The translations under genes were made by a program, and so were the position numbers. Shown here piece by piece: positions 55,299 to 62,715 of a stretch of 64,000 nucleotides of DNA. Within the stretch, counting starts at the first letter, position 1. Every line of letters starts with the position of its first letter. Below the pieces are notes generated by a model that was not told the origin of the DNA, ran no database searches, and saw nothing but the letters and a program-made list of their open reading frames with translations. This DNA comes from Pannonibacter carbonis (GTDB taxonomy: Bacteria > Pseudomonadota > Alphaproteobacteria > Rhizobiales > Stappiaceae): positions 1-64,000 of the forward strand of contig NZ_PUDR01000020.1 in the NCBI RefSeq assembly GCF_003012935.1, given 5' to 3'.

Positions 55299-55684
55299 AT
55301 CCGGAGGCCCCGTTTGTCTCCTCGGCTGCGACGGACACTGCCTTGTTGCAGCGCCTGTCGAATGTCCTGCATGACATGGGGCTTCCCTGCTCTTGCCAGG
55401 AGGAAGTCGAGCGGACAGTGGCTGTGTTTGCGGAATTCGAGGTCCGCCGCGCCCGCCGCCGTCTGCTTGAGTCTGCAAGATCGAGGGCACGGCAGCTTGC
55501 CGGCTTCCTGCCCTATCTCGATGACCTGAATGCGCCGGAGGCGGCGGTGATGGATCCCGAGGACCTGACAGCCCTCGCCGACGCTTTCCGCCAGATTGCG
55601 AATGCTGCCTCACAGGGCGTCGCAAGCCTCGAGCTTCTGGCCAGTCTCAACGAGACCCAGTGTCCCGCCGAAGGGTCTTCATAG
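55283..55684 (+). CDS. Hypothetical protein in the nirK-nirV operon, 133 aa
   Basis: I do not recognise this protein. It starts inside the end of nirV with a GGGA Shine-Dalgarno 8-10 nt before ATG 55283. It is mostly helical and acidic (ALLQRLSNVLHDMGLPCSCQEEVERTVAVFAEFEVRRARRRLLESARSRARQ) and contains a PCSC motif; no signal peptide or membrane span is visible. Tight coupling to nirV suggests a role in the same process. Confidence 0.65.
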   Translation: MAGPLDPEAPFVSSAATDTALLQRLSNVLHDMGLPCSCQEEVERTVAVFAEFEVRRARRRLLESARSRARQLAGFLPYLDDLNAPEAAVMDPEDLTALADAFRQIANAASQGVASLELLASLNETQCPAEGSS

Positions 55685-55769
55685 CGGAAGTTTGTGCCGG
55701 AACAAGGACCATCCGCCGGACGTCTGCCAGTGTCTCCTCCCATATCATGACTTCTCGTCCGGAGGCATT

Positions 55770-56015
55770 ATGAACGCGCCCTACATTGATACACCGCCCG
55801 TCATCGATGTCTGTGCCCTGCCCTGTGCAGTGCGCAAGGCCGTTATCTTTGAAACGTTCGATGCCCTGCTTCCTGGGCAATCCTTCGAGATTGTCAACGA
55901 TCATGACCCGGTGCCGCTGCGCCGCGCCTTCGCAACCCGGACTGTCGCCGCCTTTCAGTGGCACTACATGGAGAATGGACCGCAGTTCTGGCGGGTGCGG
56001 ATCACGCGGTCATGA
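55770..56015 (+). CDS. DUF2249 protein, short form
   Basis: An 81-aa DUF2249 protein (FETFDALLPGQSFEIVNDHDPVPLRRAFATRTVAAFQWHYMENGPQFWRVRITR). GGAGG lies 5 nt before ATG 55770. It is a paralogue of the protein at 52006 but lacks the Cys-rich tail. It overlaps the next gene by 4 bp (ATGA). Confidence 0.85.
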   Translation: MNAPYIDTPPVIDVCALPCAVRKAVIFETFDALLPGQSFEIVNDHDPVPLRRAFATRTVAAFQWHYMENGPQFWRVRITRS

Positions 56016-56380
56016 CCAGTTCGCTCGAGGATCAGGTCATGCAGGCCCTCGCCTCGGTCGAAGACCCGGAACTTGGTGTCAGCATCGTTGATCTCGGTCT
56101 GGTGCGCCACGTCGAGGTAACCTCAGACCGGGTACAGGTTACCATTGCCATGACGACACCCACCTGTCCGCTGGGTGGCCTGATCGCAGAAACGGCAAGG
56201 GCTGCTATCGAGGGGTCTCTGGCGCCCGGGAAGGCCGTCACCGTCACCCTGGACCGCAGCTTTCACTGGACGCCGGACCTGGCCACGCCGCAGGTCCGGG
56301 ATCGCTTCACCGGCAGCACATCGGTTTCCCTTGCAGATCGTCTGCGCACGGCCGTTTCCGGCCTTCTGGGATCGCAATGA
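56012..56380 (+). CDS. MIP18/DUF59-family Fe-S assembly protein (SufT-like)
   Basis: A 122-aa protein with the DUF59 signature VEDPELGVSIVDLGLVRHVEV and MTTPTCPLGGLI, which contains the conserved Cys. Members help load iron-sulfur clusters into target proteins. The overlap with DUF2249 and with the membrane protein downstream shows one operon. Its clients may be the Fe-S-rich proteins of this cluster; that is inference. Confidence 0.88.
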   Translation: MTSSLEDQVMQALASVEDPELGVSIVDLGLVRHVEVTSDRVQVTIAMTTPTCPLGGLIAETARAAIEGSLAPGKAVTVTLDRSFHWTPDLATPQVRDRFTGSTSVSLADRLRTAVSGLLGSQ

Positions 56381-57465
56381 TGCAAAGGGACACGCGACCG
56401 CTTCTGGCACTCCTCGCCCTTATTGCCGTCATCGGGCTGGTTGCTGGACTATCGGCCGGAATGGCCCGTCTCGGCCAGTTTGAGCCGGCCGCCAGCCTGG
56501 CGGACCGGCATGCGGTGTTTGTCTTGTGCGGGTTCTTCGGCACTTTGATCTGTCTTGAGCGGGCCGTGGCGACAGGGTGGCTTGCCGCACTCGCCATTCC
56601 GGCTGCGTCCGCAGCTGCGGGTGCGCTGCTTTGGTTCGATCCACTGGCTGCAGGTCTCCTCTTTGTCCTCGCTGGCATCGGTCTGGCCGGATTGGCAGTG
56701 CAGGCGGCCCTGGTCATTCGCAGCCTGTTTGCCATTGTCCTTGTTGTTGGCGCAGTGCTCTGGCCAATGGGAACGCTCTGGTGGCTTGTTGAAGGCGACA
56801 CGACAGCGGCCGGCTATATCTGGCTTGGTTTTCTCATCCTGACGATCACGGCGGAACGCATTGAACTGTCCCGTCTGCGCGCACCCTCGCCGGCAAGCCA
56901 GGCAGCCCTTGCGGCCATTCTTTTTGTTTTCTGCCTGTCCCTGCTTGGTGGCGAGCCACTTGCCGGATCGTCATGGCTTCTGGCCCTGTCCCTGTTTGCG
57001 CTCGCGGTCTGGCTCCTGGCCAATGATATTGCCCTGATAACCATTCAGGGGCGTGGCCTTGCACGCTTTTCGGCCATCGCTTTGCTCGGTGGTTATGGCT
57101 GGATGATTGTCGCAGCCGCCGGCTTGCTGCTGTTGCCGCCATCGGTTTCTTCGGCAGGACATGATCTCTACGTGCATGCAATCGGTTTGGGCTTCGTCCT
57201 GTCGATGGTCTTCGCCCATGCGCCGATCATCCTTCCGTCAGTGACCGGAGTGGATGTGCGCTATTCCGCTCCACTCTACATCCCATTGCTTTTGCTGCAT
57301 GTGGCCACCGCGCTGCGTGCGGCCTCCGACCTCACATCAATCCCCGATCTCAGGTCAGCCTCTGCCTGGCTGACACTGTTCACGCTCGCCCTCTACGTGC
57401 TTCTGATTGCCAGAACCATCCGTCGCAGAGCGAAGCACAAAGCCGCAGCGGGCACCGGCCGATGA
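56377..57465 (+). CDS. Polytopic membrane protein, NnrS-related by eye
   Basis: A 362-aa protein with about ten to twelve hydrophobic spans and few polar loops (LADRHAVFVLCGFFGTLICLERAVATG, HDLYVHAIGLGFVLSMVFAHAPIILPSVTGV). The placement of His residues in these blocks resembles NnrS proteins, but I cannot assign it to the family with certainty. It overlaps the DUF59 gene and the ccoG-like gene by 4 bp each. Confidence 0.65.
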   Translation: MMQRDTRPLLALLALIAVIGLVAGLSAGMARLGQFEPAASLADRHAVFVLCGFFGTLICLERAVATGWLAALAIPAASAAAGALLWFDPLAAGLLFVLAGIGLAGLAVQAALVIRSLFAIVLVVGAVLWPMGTLWWLVEGDTTAAGYIWLGFLILTITAERIELSRLRAPSPASQAALAAILFVFCLSLLGGEPLAGSSWLLALSLFALAVWLLANDIALITIQGRGLARFSAIALLGGYGWMIVAAAGLLLLPPSVSSAGHDLYVHAIGLGFVLSMVFAHAPIILPSVTGVDVRYSAPLYIPLLLLHVATALRAASDLTSIPDLRSASAWLTLFTLALYVLLIARTIRRRAKHKAAAGTGR

Positions 57466-58898
57466 CCTACCAGCTCATTCCGCCCGTAAACCGCAAGCCG
57501 GACGCTCTGGGCGACGGGCCCGTCATTCCACAATCCGTGAAGGGCAAGTACCGCACACTGAAGTGGCGACTTCTGGTGCTCTGCCTGACCATCTACTACG
57601 TGTTGCCGTTCCTGCGCTGGACGCGTGGCGATGGCCAGCCGGATCAGGCCATTCTCTTTGATCTGGCCAATGTCCGCTTCTATCTGTTCTGGATCGAGGC
57701 CCGAGCTCAGGAGCTCTACTACCTCACGGGGCTGCTGGTTCTGGCAACCATCATCCTCGTGCTGCTGAACGCCCTGGCCGGGCGTGTCTGGTGCGGTTTT
57801 CTCTGCCCCCAGACCATCTGGACGGATCTGTTCCTGCTGGTGGAACGCAAACTTGAAGGTGATCGCCGCCAGCAGCTGCTTGCCCTCAAGCAGCCGTTGA
57901 CGCTGCGCCGGCTGATCCGTCGCGGTGTGAAACACGTCTTGTGGCTTGTCATCGCGACGGCGACCGGCGGGGCATTGGTGCTCTATTTCGCGGATGCGCC
58001 AACACTGCTTGCAGAGCTTGCCACCGGCGACGCGCCAATGATCGCCTATGGCATGCTGGCAAGCCTGACGTTCACGACCTATGCGATGGCCGGGTTTGCC
58101 CGGGAAAAGGTCTGTACCTTCATGTGCCCCTGGCCCCGCCTTCAAGGGGCAATCTGGGATCCGGAGGCGCTGACTGTCACCTACCGCAAGCACCGTGGCG
58201 AACAGCGCATGTCGGCCAAGAAAGCCGAGCTCGCGCGCGGGCATGGTCTGCCGGCGGGTGATTGCGTCGACTGCAACGCCTGTGTCGTGGTCTGCCCCAT
58301 CGGCATCGATATTCGTGAGGGCCCCAGCATCGCCTGCATCAACTGCGGCCTCTGCGTCGATGCCTGCGATACGACGATGGCCAGGGTGCACCGGCCGAGG
58401 GGACTGATCGACTTCGAGACCTGGACCAACATCGAGCGGGAGAGCAAGGGCGACCGCCGCACCCCTGCCCGCCTGTTGCGTCCGAAGATTATTGTGATCG
58501 GTCTTGTCGGACTGGTGCTGCTTGCGGCCATGAGTCTCCATCTGAGCAATCGCGCAACCCTGTCGCTCCTTGTCATCCACGACCGCAATCCGGTCGCCGT
58601 CGCCCTCAGCACTGGCGAGGTCCGCAATGCCTACGAACTGCGCATCACGAACGCCACGACAGAGGAAGCCCGGTTCAACCTCACAGCCTCCGGCAACGCC
58701 CGCCTGCAGATTTCGTCTCCAGGGCTTGGCGAGACCGATGCCGCAGGGCTTCCCGTCGTCGTCCCCGCCGATGCGTTGCGCAAGCTCAGGGTCATAGTCA
58801 CCGGTCATCCAGACCTTGCCGGCGACATCACGTTCCGCCTCGTTCGGGAGGCCGATGGCAAGGAAACAGCGGCAACGGATCGGTTCCATCTTCCCTGA
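57462..58898 (+). CDS. CcoG/RdxA-like membrane ferredoxin
   Basis: A 478-aa protein of the CcoG (FixG/RdxA) family. N-terminal spans are followed by WCGFLCPQTIWTDLF, CTFMCPWPRLQGAIWD and two ferredoxin motifs CVDCNACVVVCPIGI and CINCGLCVDACD; a C-terminal Ig-like FixG domain ends the protein. CcoG reduces Cu(II) for cbb3 oxidase. Here, within the nirK accessory operon, it may supply Cu(I) for NirK or NosZ. No ccoNOP genes are in the window. Confidence 0.9.
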   Translation: MTYQLIPPVNRKPDALGDGPVIPQSVKGKYRTLKWRLLVLCLTIYYVLPFLRWTRGDGQPDQAILFDLANVRFYLFWIEARAQELYYLTGLLVLATIILVLLNALAGRVWCGFLCPQTIWTDLFLLVERKLEGDRRQQLLALKQPLTLRRLIRRGVKHVLWLVIATATGGALVLYFADAPTLLAELATGDAPMIAYGMLASLTFTTYAMAGFAREKVCTFMCPWPRLQGAIWDPEALTVTYRKHRGEQRMSAKKAELARGHGLPAGDCVDCNACVVVCPIGIDIREGPSIACINCGLCVDACDTTMARVHRPRGLIDFETWTNIERESKGDRRTPARLLRPKIIVIGLVGLVLLAAMSLHLSNRATLSLLVIHDRNPVAVALSTGEVRNAYELRITNATTEEARFNLTASGNARLQISSPGLGETDAAGLPVVVPADALRKLRVIVTGHPDLAGDITFRLVREADGKETAATDRFHLP

Positions 58899-58934
58899 TG
58901 CAGTTTCCCCCAAGGTACCGAAGCTCCCGGGAGT

Positions 58935-58948
58935 TTGATCTGAAACAA
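58935..58948. promoter_or_regulatory. Probable FNR-type box upstream of pseudoazurin
   Basis: TTGATCTGAAACAA differs from TTGAT-N4-ATCAA at one position. It is centred about 78 bp before the start. A second, irregular site TTGCGGTGCACAA (three-base spacer) follows at 58954-58966. Confidence 0.5.
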
Positions 58949-59018
58949 AGTGGTTGCGGTGCACAAGCGATATCTAGGCTTCATTGCTGAATATGAAACT
59001 CAACTTATGGAGACCGCA

Positions 59019-59450
59019 ATGACCCTGAAAGCCCTCATTCTTGCCACCGTCGCTGTCGCAACCCTTTCCGGGGTCGCTCAAGCTGCTGAGCACGAAGTGA
59101 AGATGCTCAATCGCGGCGAGGCTGGTGCCATGGTGTTCGAACCGGAGCTGATCAAGATCGCACCGGGCGACACCGTAATCTTCAAGGCTACCGACGCCGG
59201 TCACAATGCCGAGACCATCCCGGGCATGTTGCCGGATGGCGCTGAAGCCTTCGTTGGCAAGATGGGCAAGGACGTGACCGTCACCTTCACCCAGGAAGGC
59301 GTCTACGGCGTCAAGTGCAAGCCGCACCTCGGCATGGGCATGATCGCTGCCGTCGTCGTCGGTGCACCGGTCAATCTCGACGCGGCCAAGGCCGTGAAGA
59401 CCCCCGGCAAGGCCAAGAAGAAGTTCGAAGCCCTGCTCGGCGGGCTTTGA
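59019..59450 (+). CDS. Pseudoazurin: periplasmic copper electron carrier
   Basis: A 143-aa protein with a Sec signal ([21 protein letters not shown]) and a cupredoxin domain; the copper ligands are the His in DAGHNAETI and Cys, His, Met in [12 protein letters not shown]. It carries electrons to NirK and possibly NosZ. The start at 59019 has GGAGA upstream; the in-frame ATG at 59007 is less likely. A six-fold CCTGA repeat directly follows the stop. Confidence 0.95.
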   Translation: MTLKALILATVAVATLSGVAQAAEHEVKMLNRGEAGAMVFEPELIKIAPGDTVIFKATDAGHNAETIPGMLPDGAEAFVGKMGKDVTVTFTQEGVYGVKCKPHLGMGMIAAVVVGAPVNLDAAKAVKTPGKAKKKFEALLGGL

Positions 59451-59480
59451 CCTGACCTGACCTGACCTGACCTGACCTGA
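59451..59480. repeat. Tandem repeat, 6 copies of CCTGA
   Basis: Six perfect 5-bp units starting right after the pseudoazurin stop (TGA). It has no coding role. A second 3'-flanking microsatellite in the window is the GGATCAC array at 15793. Confidence 0.9.
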
Positions 59481-59572
59481 ATTGGGCCGGGGCGGGCCAC
59501 AGACAAAACAAGGCCCGACCCCGGCTTGTAACCTTCCGCACGTCATCTCCAGACACACGACGAGACACAGTC

Positions 59573-60733
59573 ATGGCGCATCCTCACTGGCTTTCCGGAG
59601 GCTTCCGGCCCTTCTTCTTCCTTGGAAGCCTCGCCATGGCAGCATCCGTGCTTGTCTGGCTGCCGATCTACTTTGGTGCGCTCGACCTGACATCATCCTT
59701 TGTACCGCGCGATTGGCATGTGCACACGCTGCTCTTTGGCGGCGTCAGCGCGATCATCGCCGGCTTCGCCCTGACGGCCGTGGCCAACTGGACCGGACGG
59801 CCGCCAGTTTCCGGCCAGGAACTGCTCGCCCTAGTGCTGATCTGGCTTGCCGGTCGTGTCGCGGTATCGGTATCTGCCCTCATCGGTGCTCCGCTGGCCG
59901 CAGCCATTGATCTTTTGTTTCTCGTCGCCCTGTCCAGCGTCTTTGCCCGCGAGGTCATACTGGCCGGAAACCATCGCAATCTGAAGGTTGTCGCCGTGGT
60001 TGGCTTGCTGGCTCTCGCCAATCTCGGCTTCCACACCGAGGCGCATCTGACCGGCAGCGCGGATTACGCACTACGGGCGAGCCTGTCGCTGGTGCTGTTC
60101 CTGATCCTGCTGATCGGCGGCCGCATCCTGCCAGCCTTTACCCGCAACTGGTTGAAGGCGCGCAAGATCTCCCCGCTTCCTCCGGAATTCGGACGCGGCG
60201 ACGCTGCCGTCTTGGCTGCAAGCGGCCTGTCGCTGGTGTGCTGGATTGCCCTGCCGGATCACAAGGCAACCGCTGCGGTGCTGGTGCTGGCAGGGCTGGC
60301 CAATATGTGGCGCCTGTCACGCTGGTGCGGGCTTGCGACCCGAAGCGAACCGCTGTTGCTGATCCTGCATGCGGGATACATGGTCCTCGCACTGGGCTTT
60401 GCAGCAGTTGGTGGCGCCATCCTCAGACCGGAGCTGATCGATCCGCTGGGCGCAGTGCACATGTGGACAGCCGGGGCAATTGGCGTCATGACGCTCGCCG
60501 TGATGACCCGGGCCAGCCGGGGGCACTCCGGCAATCCTCTGACAGCAGACCGCCTCGACCTCCTCGTGTTCGCGCTGGTGCTCATCGGAACGCTAGCGCG
60601 CGTCCTTAGCCCCTATGCCGCCGAACTGGACGCCCATCTTCTCGATGCCGCAGGTCTTGCCTGGGCCGGGGCCTACATTGCCTTTGCCGCCGGCTATGCC
60701 CGGCGCCTGCTTGTGGCTCCTGCCGCAAAATGA
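59573..60733 (+). CDS. nnrS: NnrS family membrane protein (copy 2)
   Basis: A 386-aa, about 12-span protein with NnrS signatures: LSGGFRPFFFLGSLAMAASVLVWLP, PRDWHVHTLLFGGVSAIIAGFALTAVANWTGRPP, GGRILPAFTRNW, LHAGYMVLALGFA and MTLAVMTRASRGH. The conserved His residues probably bind haem or copper. It follows pseudoazurin and overlaps the next small ORF by 4 bp. Confidence 0.95.
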   Translation: MAHPHWLSGGFRPFFFLGSLAMAASVLVWLPIYFGALDLTSSFVPRDWHVHTLLFGGVSAIIAGFALTAVANWTGRPPVSGQELLALVLIWLAGRVAVSVSALIGAPLAAAIDLLFLVALSSVFAREVILAGNHRNLKVVAVVGLLALANLGFHTEAHLTGSADYALRASLSLVLFLILLIGGRILPAFTRNWLKARKISPLPPEFGRGDAAVLAASGLSLVCWIALPDHKATAAVLVLAGLANMWRLSRWCGLATRSEPLLLILHAGYMVLALGFAAVGGAILRPELIDPLGAVHMWTAGAIGVMTLAVMTRASRGHSGNPLTADRLDLLVFALVLIGTLARVLSPYAAELDAHLLDAAGLAWAGAYIAFAAGYARRLLVAPAAK

Positions 60734-61164
60734 ACCGCTCCTCGTTCAATCCTCCGGCCTTTTCCTCCCGGGCACGATCAAGGGGGCCGCTTCCGCTGGC
60801 TTACGGCGCGACATTGGTCGTCACCTACCTGGTCACCGGGATGACCCGCAGCCAGGTTCTCGATGACCAGATCGGCCCCATCGCCGGCGCGTTGACGGAA
60901 GCAGCTCTGTTTCTGGCAATCGGCGTTGCCAGCCTGGCAGTCCTGAGCCCGCGCCGGATTGATGCAAACGCCATCCATCCGGTCGCTGCCGGTCTGATCG
61001 CGCTTGGCCTGTTCCTGCTTGCTGACAGCAGTATTGCCGTCTGGTTGTGCGGCCTGCCGTTGTCCCGGCACATGTCGCGCTTCGCAGAAGCAGCGGGCAT
61101 GATCCAGTTCACGGCTCTCATGCTCTACGCTGCCCTACCCAGCCTCTGGCACTGGCCTGATTGA
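60730..61164 (+). CDS. Hypothetical small membrane protein, 144 aa
   Basis: A protein with four predicted membrane spans (LAYGATLVVTYLV, ALTEAALFLAIGVASLAVL, VAAGLIALGLFLLADSSIAVWL, FTALMLYAALPSLW) and a basic N-terminus. I do not recognise it. Its start overlaps the nnrS stop, so it is probably part of that unit. Its 3' end is 19 bp from the convergent nnrS copy 3. Confidence 0.7.
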   Translation: MNRSSFNPPAFSSRARSRGPLPLAYGATLVVTYLVTGMTRSQVLDDQIGPIAGALTEAALFLAIGVASLAVLSPRRIDANAIHPVAAGLIALGLFLLADSSIAVWLCGLPLSRHMSRFAEAAGMIQFTALMLYAALPSLWHWPD

Positions 61165-61183
61165 ACTGGCGCCTGTCGCCCTG

Positions 61184-62365
61184 TCAGCCGAGTCGCGCGC
61201 TGAAGGCCGGGCGTGGCACCGGACCGATGAAGGCCGGCCAGTAGGCACGGATGAACACCACCCAGGCCAAGATCCAGACCAGCGCCGCCGTTTGCACGGC
61301 AAACTCCCAATCGACTGCCGGTCCGGCAACCCGCGTCAGGGCTGAAAGCTGCACCAAGACCAGCCCGAAGCTCATCAATGGCGTCAGGATCAGACGGTCT
61401 CCGACACGCTTCATCGCCGGACGAAACATCATCGCCATGATCATGCCGCCCATCGCACCAATGGTGAAGGCATGGCGCGCAGACGCCAGATCGACGAAAT
61501 CCGGCCACACAAGCGCAAGGCCTTGCAGCAGGAAGGCCAGCGGAACCCAGGCATATGCGACATGCAGCCAGGACAAAGCGGGATAGCGAAAGGTGCTGCA
61601 GGTCCGCCAGGCTGACATGCGCCCGAGAAGGACAACGGCAGCAATCATCCACAGCCATGCCGCCGGCACCGTCCAGCCCTGCACCTCGGCCAGACTAGCA
61701 AGAATGATCAGCGCCAGGACTGGCAAGGCGGAACGCGGACCCAGCGCTGGACCAGTCTTGGCATTTCCCGCTCGCAGCATCCAGGCTGCTGTAAAGGCGG
61801 GCACGGCACGGCCGCCCACAAATGTTAACAGCAAGACGAACGGCAGCAACACCAGGCTGGCTGGCAAATCAGCTGTGCTTTCCATAATGGCGACGGTCGC
61901 CGCCATCCCCATTGCCACTGGAGCCCAGGCCCGGCGGACTGCGCGTGCCCGAGTGAGCGGGATCGCAAGCGCCAGCGCCAGACCCAAAAAATAGAGGGCA
62001 TTTGCCCAGCCGGTCGCCTCTTGTGCCTCCGGCTGCCCGCTGAACACTGCGACAGTGGCAATGCCCCTCGCCAGAACCCAGAGAGCAACCAGCACCCAAG
62101 TCAGACTGCGCGACGCAGTTTGACCGGCAGTCCAGGCCGGCAAGGACGTCAGCAGATACCCGCCGGCCGCAGCTCCAGCAACACCAAGCAACAGCTCGGT
62201 TGCATGCCAGCTGGTCCTATCCGGCACCAGCTCTGCCGGAAAGAGCCACACCAGCGGGCTGAACACCGCCCAGATCCCGGCCAGCAGGAAAAACTGCTGG
62301 CATGGCGCCAATTGGTGAGCCACGATCAGCTTGTGACTGTCCCTGCCGTTGCCTGTTTCAGTCAT
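61184..62365 (-). CDS. nnrS: NnrS family membrane protein (copy 3)
   Basis: A 393-aa NnrS-family protein (QFFLLAGIWAVFSPLVWLFPAELVPDRTSWHATELLLGVAGAAAGGYLLTSLPAWT, GRAVPAFTAAWMLR, LHVAYAWVPLAFLLQ, MIMAMMFRPAMKR). It is more divergent from the others at the N-terminus (starts MTETGNGRDSHKLIV). It is convergent with copy 2 and its small partner. Confidence 0.93.
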   Translation of the reverse strand: MTETGNGRDSHKLIVAHQLAPCQQFFLLAGIWAVFSPLVWLFPAELVPDRTSWHATELLLGVAGAAAGGYLLTSLPAWTAGQTASRSLTWVLVALWVLARGIATVAVFSGQPEAQEATGWANALYFLGLALALAIPLTRARAVRRAWAPVAMGMAATVAIMESTADLPASLVLLPFVLLLTFVGGRAVPAFTAAWMLRAGNAKTGPALGPRSALPVLALIILASLAEVQGWTVPAAWLWMIAAVVLLGRMSAWRTCSTFRYPALSWLHVAYAWVPLAFLLQGLALVWPDFVDLASARHAFTIGAMGGMIMAMMFRPAMKRVGDRLILTPLMSFGLVLVQLSALTRVAGPAVDWEFAVQTAALVWILAWVVFIRAYWPAFIGPVPRPAFSARLG

Positions 62366-62428
62366 ACGGCAATCAGTCCCATGCCGTGTGGAAAGCGGCC
62401 CAAAAGGTCTCCGCCATCCGTTGGCGTG

Positions 62429-62668
62429 TCAATCGTGACATTTCCCACCTTTACGGTGGCGATAGGCAGCAAAGAGGGTCAGTACCCCAAAGCCGGCCGA
62501 CGCGAACAACAGCGCGTGCTCCAGTTCCCCGAGCCAGGCCACCATGCCGGCAAGCCCGAACAGAACCACCAGATGTGTCGACAGGCAGGCCACGATGGCA
62601 AGCACCGTTGCCGACATGCTGGCCACCAGAAAACGGCTGTAGGGACGCGCCGTGTGCTGTGTCGTCAT
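62429..62668 (-). CDS. Small two-span membrane protein, MerF-like
   Basis: A 79-aa protein with two membrane helices (VASMSATVLAIVACLSTHLVVLFGLAG and HALLFASAGFGVLTLFAAYRHRKGG). The pattern LVVLFGLAGMVAWLGELEHALLFASAGF is like MerF-type mercury/metal transport proteins, but the first Cys-Cys pair is replaced (CLSTH), so it may carry another metal. AAGGAAAAG precedes the ATG. It lies between nnrS copy 3 and a TonB receptor gene. Confidence 0.65.
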   Translation of the reverse strand: MTTQHTARPYSRFLVASMSATVLAIVACLSTHLVVLFGLAGMVAWLGELEHALLFASAGFGVLTLFAAYRHRKGGKCHD

Positions 62669-62715
62669 GTCACTTTTCCTTCTTGGTCGTGCTGCAGAAC
62701 CTTGCAGCCTTCAGT

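Noticed and set aside
62427-62440. TGTCAATCGTGACA palindrome
   Set aside because: It is symmetrical but overlaps the stop codon of the MerF-like gene and matches neither of the two operator types, so I do not call it a site.
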